Assembly: GCF_020447265.1 (NCBI RefSeq)
Contig: NZ_JAJADR010000001.1
Span: 1,569,264 to 1,633,263, forward strand
DNA length: 64,000 nt
Origin: Hymenobacter lucidus
GTDB taxonomy: Bacteria; Bacteroidota; Bacteroidia; Cytophagales; Hymenobacteraceae
Direction: 5' to 3'
The position numbers and the translations under genes were made by a program. Of the stretch, positions 59,137-64,000 are shown one piece after another; position 1 is the stretch's first letter, and each line of letters starts with the position of its first letter. Below the pieces are notes generated by a model, which was not told the origin of the DNA, searched no databases, and saw nothing but the letters and a program-made list of their open reading frames with translations.

Positions 59137-61344
59137 ATGGCCACTCTGATTGACCCCGAAGTAGAACGCAACGAGATTCTACGGCACTACCGGCGCCTGC
59201 TCCGTACTGCCAAACCCTACCTTTCCGGCAACGACGCCAAGCTCATCAAAAAGGCCTTCAACACCTCATTGGAAGCTCATAAGGAGATGCGCCGCAAATC
59301 CGGGGAGCCCTACATTCTGCACCCGCTGGCCGTGGCTCAGATTGCGGTGGAGGAAATCGGGCTGGGTACCACCAGCATTGTGGCCGCCCTGCTACACGAC
59401 GTGGTGGAGGACACGCCCTGGGAAATTTCGGACGTGGAGCGCGAATTCGGGCCCCGCGTGGCCCAGATTGTGGACGGCCTGACCAAGATTTCCGGCGTCT
59501 TTGAATACGGTACCAGTGAGCAAGCCGAGAACTTCCGCAAGATGCTGCTCACCTTGTCGGAAGACGTGCGCGTCATTCTGATCAAGATTGCCGACCGCCT
59601 GCACAACATGCGCACGCTCGACTCGATGCCGCGCCATAAGCAACTCAAGATTGCTTCCGAAACCATTTACCTCTATGCTCCGCTGGCCCACCGCCTGGGC
59701 CTCTACGCCATCAAGAGCGAGCTGGAGGATCTGTATCTGAAGTACACCGACACCGAAGTTTACAACGACCTTACTAATAAGGTGCGGCAGAGCCGGGGGG
59801 CGCGCAACCGCTTTATCAAGGACTTCGTGACGCCGATTGATGAGGAACTGAAGGCTCAGGGCTTCGGCTTCGAAATCAAAGGCCGGCCCAAAAGCATCTA
59901 TTCCATCCTGCGCAAAATGCGCAAGCAGAACGTGACCTTCGATGAAGTCTATGACCTGTTTGCCATCCGCGTCATTCTCGATGTGCCCCAGGAGCAGGAA
60001 AAAGCCGCCTGCTGGCAGGTGTACAGCATCGTCACCGATTTCTATCAGCCCAACCCCGACCGGCTGCGCGACTGGGTGAGCACGCCCAAAGCCAACGGCT
60101 ACGAGAGCCTGCACACCACCGTCATGTCGCGCACGGGCCAGTGGGTTGAAGTCCAGATTCGTAGTCGCCGCATGGACGATATTGCCGAGAAAGGCTACGC
60201 GGCCCACTGGAAATATAAGGACACGGGCTCAGTACAGCCCGAATCGACGCTTGAAGCCTGGATTGCCAAAGTGCGCGAAATGCTCGAAACCAATAACTCC
60301 AGCGCCCTGGAGTTTATGGATGAGTTTCGCCAGAACCTGTTCGTGAAAGAGGTCTACGCCTTTACGCCCAAGGGCAAGCTGGTCATTCTGCCCGATAAAG
60401 CCACGGCCCTGGACTTCGCCTTCGAAATTCATACGCACATCGGGCTGCAGTGCCTCGGGGCAAAGGTCAACCAGAAGCTGGAGCCGCTCAGCTACCAGCT
60501 CCGCAACGGCGACCAGGTCGAAATTCTAACCTCGCAGAAGCAGCGGCCCACCGAGGAATGGCTGCAATACGTCATTACCTCCAAGGCCCGCAGTAAGATA
60601 AAGGATTGGCTGCGCGACGATAAGCGCAACAAGGCTGAAGATGGCCGCTTCATCGTGGAAAAGCGGCTGGAGCTGCTCGGCATCGAAAACAACCAGGACA
60701 ACCTGAACCGACTGTTGGCACATTTTAATATGTACAACCCCCAGGATCTGTTCTACCGCATTGCCATAGGCCAGCTCGACGGGCGCGAAATCAAGGAAAA
60801 TCTATTCGATCCGGCCAGTGACGCGCCACGTAGTCCGTCCATTCTCGCGCCCAAGGCCTTCGATCAGGAAGTGCAGAAAATCCGGGGCGTGCGGGCCGAT
60901 ATGCTCGTTATTGGGGAGCAAACCCAGAAGTTCGACTACACCATCGCGCCCTGCTGCAACCCGATTCCCGGCGACGACGTGTTCGGCTTTGAAACCGACC
61001 AGGGCATCGTCATTCACCGCACGTCCTGCCCCAAAGCCGTAGAAATGATGTCCAACTACGGCAACCGCATCGTGCGCGCCAAGTGGACCGATCAGCTAGA
61101 ACTAGCCTTTCTGGCCGGTATCCGCATCAAGGGCTCCGACCGGGTCGGGCTGGTAAACGACGTGACGCGCATCATTTCCAACAGCCTGAAGGTGAACATG
61201 CGCTCCATCACCATCGACTCCAACGACGGTTTCTTTGAGGGCCAGATTATGGTTTTCGTCAACGACACAGACCACCTCAACAAGATGATTCACCGGCTCT
61301 CGAAAGTAAATGGCGTGCTGCTGGTCGAGCGTTTTGCTTCTTAG
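59137..61344 (+). CDS. Bifunctional (p)ppGpp synthetase/hydrolase (RelA/SpoT)
   Basis: A 735-residue protein; ATG 59137 (MATLIDPEVERNEIL) is used rather than the TTG 78 nt upstream. HD hydrolase domain: H62, VAALLHDVVEDTP with H87/D88, LRTLDSMPRHKQL-like HNMRTLDSMPRHKQ. Synthetase: IKGRPKSIYSILRKMRKQ, FDEVYDLFAIRVIL, RDWVSTPKANGYESLHTTV. Then TGS (VYAFTPKGKLVILPDKATALDFAFEIHT), a zinc-finger-like region (APCCNPIPGDDVFGF) and a C-terminal ACT domain (IRIKGSDRVGLVNDVTRI). All domains seem intact, so it should make and break (p)ppGpp. It precedes the fur-STAS-purA unit. Confidence 0.96.
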   Translation: MATLIDPEVERNEILRHYRRLLRTAKPYLSGNDAKLIKKAFNTSLEAHKEMRRKSGEPYILHPLAVAQIAVEEIGLGTTSIVAALLHDVVEDTPWEISDVEREFGPRVAQIVDGLTKISGVFEYGTSEQAENFRKMLLTLSEDVRVILIKIADRLHNMRTLDSMPRHKQLKIASETIYLYAPLAHRLGLYAIKSELEDLYLKYTDTEVYNDLTNKVRQSRGARNRFIKDFVTPIDEELKAQGFGFEIKGRPKSIYSILRKMRKQNVTFDEVYDLFAIRVILDVPQEQEKAACWQVYSIVTDFYQPNPDRLRDWVSTPKANGYESLHTTVMSRTGQWVEVQIRSRRMDDIAEKGYAAHWKYKDTGSVQPESTLEAWIAKVREMLETNNSSALEFMDEFRQNLFVKEVYAFTPKGKLVILPDKATALDFAFEIHTHIGLQCLGAKVNQKLEPLSYQLRNGDQVEILTSQKQRPTEEWLQYVITSKARSKIKDWLRDDKRNKAEDGRFIVEKRLELLGIENNQDNLNRLLAHFNMYNPQDLFYRIAIGQLDGREIKENLFDPASDAPRSPSILAPKAFDQEVQKIRGVRADMLVIGEQTQKFDYTIAPCCNPIPGDDVFGFETDQGIVIHRTSCPKAVEMMSNYGNRIVRAKWTDQLELAFLAGIRIKGSDRVGLVNDVTRIISNSLKVNMRSITIDSNDGFFEGQIMVFVNDTDHLNKMIHRLSKVNGVLLVERFAS

Positions 61345-61492
61345 GTCCTAGAAAGTTTAAAAAGTCTTAAGCAGTACAAAAGGAGGTGAGAGGCAAATTC
61401 ATTGGCGAACCATGTACGGTACTGCTGGTTGTTCCTCTTGGAAATACATTGCTTTTGCTACTTTTACCACTCCTTATATATAAGGTCACATA

Positions 61493-61966
61493 ATGTTGGA
61501 CAAAGAGAAGTTTGAGGAAGTAAAGAAGATCTTTACCGCCTACCTTGAAAATAAGGGGTTGCGCAAAACTTCCGAGCGGTATGCCATTCTGGAAGAAATA
61601 TACTCCCGTACCGGCCACTTCGACGTGGAAGAGCTGTATGCGGGCATGAAGGAGCAAGGTCTGCAGGTCAGCCGCGCTACCGTCTACAATACCCTCGACT
61701 TGCTCGTGGAGCACGGCTTGGTCAGTAAGCACCAGTTTGGCCGCAACCTCGCTCAGTACGAAAAATCCTACGGCTACCGTCAGCACGACCACGTCATCTG
61801 TACCGAGTGCCACAAAGTCGTCGAGTTCTGTGACCCGCGCATTCATGGCATCCAGACGATGGTCGGCGACCTTTTGAATTTCCATATCTTGCATCACTCT
61901 TTAAACCTATACGGCGTTTGTGGCGACTGCCGCGCTAAAGCAGCCGCCCGCGCAGCCAGCGAATGA
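61493..61966 (+). CDS. Fur-family transcriptional regulator
   Basis: A 157-residue protein with ATG 61493. The winged helix is KGLRKTSERYAILEEIY with VSRATVYNTLDLLVEHGLV as recognition helix. Metal site: YGYRQHDHVICTECHKVVEFCDP (His and CxxC) and LYGVCGDCRAKAA (second CxxC). QHDHVIC is the Fur/Zur sensing motif. It is distinct from the Fur at 21166-21594. Its last bases overlap the STAS gene (ATGA), so the two are coupled. Adjacency of relA/spoT, this Fur and purA recurs in Bacteroidota by my recollection; the target metal is unknown. A TTG-N18-TACTTTTA promoter-like pair lies at 61438-61466. Confidence 0.93.
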   Translation: MLDKEKFEEVKKIFTAYLENKGLRKTSERYAILEEIYSRTGHFDVEELYAGMKEQGLQVSRATVYNTLDLLVEHGLVSKHQFGRNLAQYEKSYGYRQHDHVICTECHKVVEFCDPRIHGIQTMVGDLLNFHILHHSLNLYGVCGDCRAKAAARAASE

Positions 61967-62310
61967 AAACTGAATCTACCGTAAGCAACGGCATCCTACA
62001 CGTGCGCCTTTCCGGCGACCTGATCGGCAGCCCCGACACCCAACAACTCCTACAGTCCGTCGACGACCACCTGGGAGAATCCGTAATGCTCTGCGCCGTC
62101 GATCTGTCGGGCATCCGCTACATCAACAGCACCGGTATCGGGGTTCTGGTGTCGCTGCTGACCAAGTTCCGCAGCCGTGGTGGCGAATTGGTGCTTATTA
62201 ACCCTGCCGACCACCCCCGCAAAATGCTGGCCCTGACGAAGCTCAATGCCATTTTTACTATTGCTGAAAATGAATCGGCCGCGGCCGAAGTCCTCAAATC
62301 CGCTAGCTAA
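61963..62310 (+). CDS. STAS-domain anti-sigma factor antagonist
   Basis: A 115-residue single-domain protein, ATG 61963 overlapping the fur stop (ATGA). VDLSGIRYINSTGIGVLVSLLTKFRSRGGELVLINP is the STAS signature, with Ser56 in NSTG as the residue that SpoIIAA-type proteins phosphorylate. KMLALTKLNAIFTI completes the domain. Such proteins bind anti-sigma kinases to free a sigma factor, but no kinase or sigma gene is nearby; a role in other protein switches is possible. The purA ATG overlaps its stop (TAATG). Being squeezed between a metal regulator and a purine gene is unusual. Confidence 0.92.
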   Translation: MKTESTVSNGILHVRLSGDLIGSPDTQQLLQSVDDHLGESVMLCAVDLSGIRYINSTGIGVLVSLLTKFRSRGGELVLINPADHPRKMLALTKLNAIFTIAENESAAAEVLKSAS

Positions 62311-63581
62311 TGCCCGTTGATGTACTTGTAGGCCTACAGTGGGGCGACGAAGGGAAAGGAAAGATTGTTGATGTACTAGCGCCTACCTACGATGTGGTAG
62401 CCCGCTTCCAGGGAGGTCCCAACGCCGGCCATACCCTCACTTTCGACGGAATAAAGCACGTGCTGCACCAGGTTCCGTCCGGAATTTTTCACCCGCATAT
62501 TATCAATGTCGTCGGCAACGGCGTGGTTCTCGACCCGGTTGTATTCCGCGTTGAGCTCCAGAAACTCACCGACCGGGGCGTAGACTGGGCTAAGAATCTG
62601 CACATCTCTAAAAAGGCTCAGCTCATTCTGCCTTCCCACCGTGCCCTCGACCGTATTTTGGAAGAAGCTCGCGGTGGTGGTAAAATTGGCTCCACCTTAA
62701 AGGGTATCGGCCCCACCTACCAAGACAAAATCGGCCGCACTGGTTTGCGCGTCGGCGACATCCTTGCCACCGACTTCCAGCAGCGCTACAATGAAGCGGT
62801 GGCCCGCCACGCTACGCTGGCTAGTTTCCACGGTCAGACCCTTGAAATTGAGCAGGCCGAAGCCGACTTTTTCTCTGCTGTCGACTTCCTGCGTACCCTG
62901 CAGCTGGCCGACACCGAGTATCTGCTAAACGATTTGCTGCGGCAGGGCAAGAAGATTTTGGCCGAAGGTGCCCAAGGGTCCTTATTAGATGTTGATTTTG
63001 GAACGTACCCGTTCGTAACGTCCTCCAGCACTATCGTGGCCGGTGCCTGCACTGGCCTCGGCATCGCGCCCCGCCACATCGATAAAGTATATGGTATCAG
63101 CAAAGCCTACTGCACTCGCGTAGGCAGCGGCCCCTTCCCAACGGAACTGCACGACGAGGTAGGCGAGCAAATTCGGGCCGCCGGCCGCGAGTTCGGGGCT
63201 ACTACCGGTCGTCCCCGCCGTTGCGGCTGGATTGATCTTCCGGCGTTACGCTACAGCATTATGCTAAATGGGGTCACCGAAATTCACCTTATGAAAGCCG
63301 ATGTGCTAGACGAGTTTGACGAAATTCAAATCTGCACCCATTATCGGAACCCAGAAGGGGAGGAGACCAACCAACTTCCTGACCTCAGTGACTTGCAGAC
63401 TATGAAGCCAGTGTACACTAGTCTACCAGGTTGGAAAGTAAATCTCCAGCAAATAGATTCTGCTGGAAGTCTACCCAAAGAATTGAAGGACTACGTCAGC
63501 TTTCTAGAGGAGCAATTAGAGGTTCCCATCAGCATCGTTAGCGTCGGCCCTGACCGCGTCAGTACCCTACATATGGGATAA
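62310..63581 (+). CDS. purA: Adenylosuccinate synthase
   Basis: A 423-residue protein, ATG 62310 overlapping the STAS stop (TAATG). VLVGLQWGDEGKGKIVD is the GTP loop with catalytic Asp, FQGGPNAGHTLTFDG has the catalytic His, GIGPTYQDKIGRTGLRVGD and EGAQGSLLDVDFGTYPFVTSS the IMP site, and RVGSGPFPTEL and GATTGRPRRCGWID complete the family. It makes adenylosuccinate from IMP and aspartate using GTP and acts in AMP synthesis. In E. coli (p)ppGpp inhibits the enzyme, so its place after spoT is functionally meaningful. A terminator lies at 63601-63648. Confidence 0.97.
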   Translation: MPVDVLVGLQWGDEGKGKIVDVLAPTYDVVARFQGGPNAGHTLTFDGIKHVLHQVPSGIFHPHIINVVGNGVVLDPVVFRVELQKLTDRGVDWAKNLHISKKAQLILPSHRALDRILEEARGGGKIGSTLKGIGPTYQDKIGRTGLRVGDILATDFQQRYNEAVARHATLASFHGQTLEIEQAEADFFSAVDFLRTLQLADTEYLLNDLLRQGKKILAEGAQGSLLDVDFGTYPFVTSSSTIVAGACTGLGIAPRHIDKVYGISKAYCTRVGSGPFPTELHDEVGEQIRAAGREFGATTGRPRRCGWIDLPALRYSIMLNGVTEIHLMKADVLDEFDEIQICTHYRNPEGEETNQLPDLSDLQTMKPVYTSLPGWKVNLQQIDSAGSLPKELKDYVSFLEEQLEVPISIVSVGPDRVSTLHMG

Positions 63582-63600
63582 ATGAACTTATTGGCACATT

Positions 63601-63648
63601 AAGAAGAGCGAGGTAGAAAGAAAGGATTTTCTCTGCCTCGCTCTTCTT
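63601..63648 (+). terminator. Terminator after purA
   Basis: AAGAAGAGCGAGG and CCTCGCTCTTCTT pair perfectly over 13 bp around a ~22-nt loop that includes a further AGAAA/TTTCT stem, 20 nt after the purA stop. Confidence 0.8.
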
Positions 63649-63802
63649 ATTGGAAGCCCTTTTCAAAGCCTAATGGCAAAGCTCCTAAAAATATTCTACC
63701 TCTCATGAACCAAAAGTTATTGACAACGGGTTACACCTCAGCGTACTAGCCAACGGTCGGTGGTGGCCAAGCGGGCCTTCAACGAAAAAGAAGGGGAGCG
63801 GG

Positions 63803-63834
63803 TTTGGAAATGAGCGGGCCAAGCCCCACTTTTG
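63803..63834 (+). promoter_or_regulatory. Upstream tandem promoter at the right end
   Basis: TTTG (63803-63806), then after 20 nt CACTTTTG (63827-63834), is a near-consensus Bacteroidota promoter with one mismatch in the -7 box, 100 nt upstream of a better copy. Confidence 0.5.
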
Positions 63835-63902
63835 CACTCCCAAATCGAACGGATTCGGGGCACAGTCGGCAGCAGCAGCTGAGAAAAAAGTTGAACGTAG
63901 GG

Positions 63903-63934
63903 TTGGAAAAGTCAGGCCGCGGATCTTACCTTTG
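63903..63934 (+). promoter_or_regulatory. Strong promoter at the right end, pointing out of the window
   Basis: TTG (63903-63905) and, after 21 nt, TACCTTTG (63927-63934) exactly match the Bacteroidota consensus. No gene starts before 64000. Two stacked strong promoters followed by a non-coding leader suggest an RNA operon, perhaps rRNA, beyond the edge. The remaining gap 63649-63802 shows nothing I can name. Confidence 0.6.
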
Positions 63935-64000
63935 CAGCCCGCTTCAACCGGAGGCGGCCAAGACTTCTCTTCGAAAAACTTTTTTTCGGAGCCCGTTTGG

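Noticed and set aside
61959..62312. Possible frameshift or fusion of fur, STAS and purA
   Set aside because: The overlaps are normal ATGA and TAATG couplings and each protein is complete on its own.

Overview
The window is GC-rich chromosomal DNA of a Bacteroidota bacterium, most likely a Hymenobacter or close relative. The signs are two SusC/SusD pairs, proteins with C-terminal type IX secretion (T9SS) sorting domains, promoter boxes of the Bacteroidota form TAnnTTTG with little use of Shine-Dalgarno sites, an LpxB/HldD lipid A and LPS set, and many small lipoproteins. No prophage, transposase, integron or CRISPR array was seen. The genus is an inference from style, not from a marker gene.

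Layout. 1-7.2 kb: a truncated alpha/beta hydrolase, a T9SS cargo protein, a rhomboid protease next to a protein sharing its N-terminal domain, two small hydrophilic proteins, a GHL10 glycosidase-like protein, and a DUF2243 membrane protein overlapping a tiny Cys-motif membrane protein. 7.3-23 kb: a glycan region with SusC-SusD-lipoprotein on the minus strand, a long NagB fused to a deacetylase-like domain, a second SusC-SusD pair, a Fur-type regulator and a NagX-like acyltransferase. This content suggests uptake and use of amino-sugar glycans. 23-31 kb: DUF2059, DUF1294, an acyl-CoA ligase, a lipoprotein and a GH3-serine hydrolase fusion. 31-49.8 kb: a GH5 cellulase with CBM6 and T9SS tail, PhoD-like phosphatase, a carboxypeptidase-regulatory-domain protein, SDR, DUF885 peptidase, flavin reductase, DUF4126, PP-loop ligase, metallo-beta-lactamase-fold hydrolase, HTTM and DCC-type proteins around two Ser/Thr/Gly lipoproteins, an alcohol dehydrogenase and a flavoprotein. 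49.9-64 kb: housekeeping genes hldD, an iron/cobalamin-type ABC receptor and permease, queD/PTPS, lpxB, clpX, clpP, tig, tRNA-Leu, then relA/spoT followed by a tight fur-STAS-purA unit. The right end carries tandem strong promoters pointing out of the window, perhaps for an rRNA operon.

The most unusual signal not explained by genes is a set of at least seven intergenic palindromic elements (about 90-165 bp). They look modular: some share a central core while their long inverted-repeat arms differ, and others share an internal AAGCCCTTTAC hairpin with different outer arms. Other notable points are a long hairpin between susC and susD, a terminator-like hairpin in the leader of the other susC, a 36-bp perfect stem between lpxB and clpX, promoter boxes lying 4-8 nt from start codons (possible leaderless mRNAs), and a NagB whose usual second active-site Asp is replaced by Thr. 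All family assignments come from reading motifs by eye; no database search was run.
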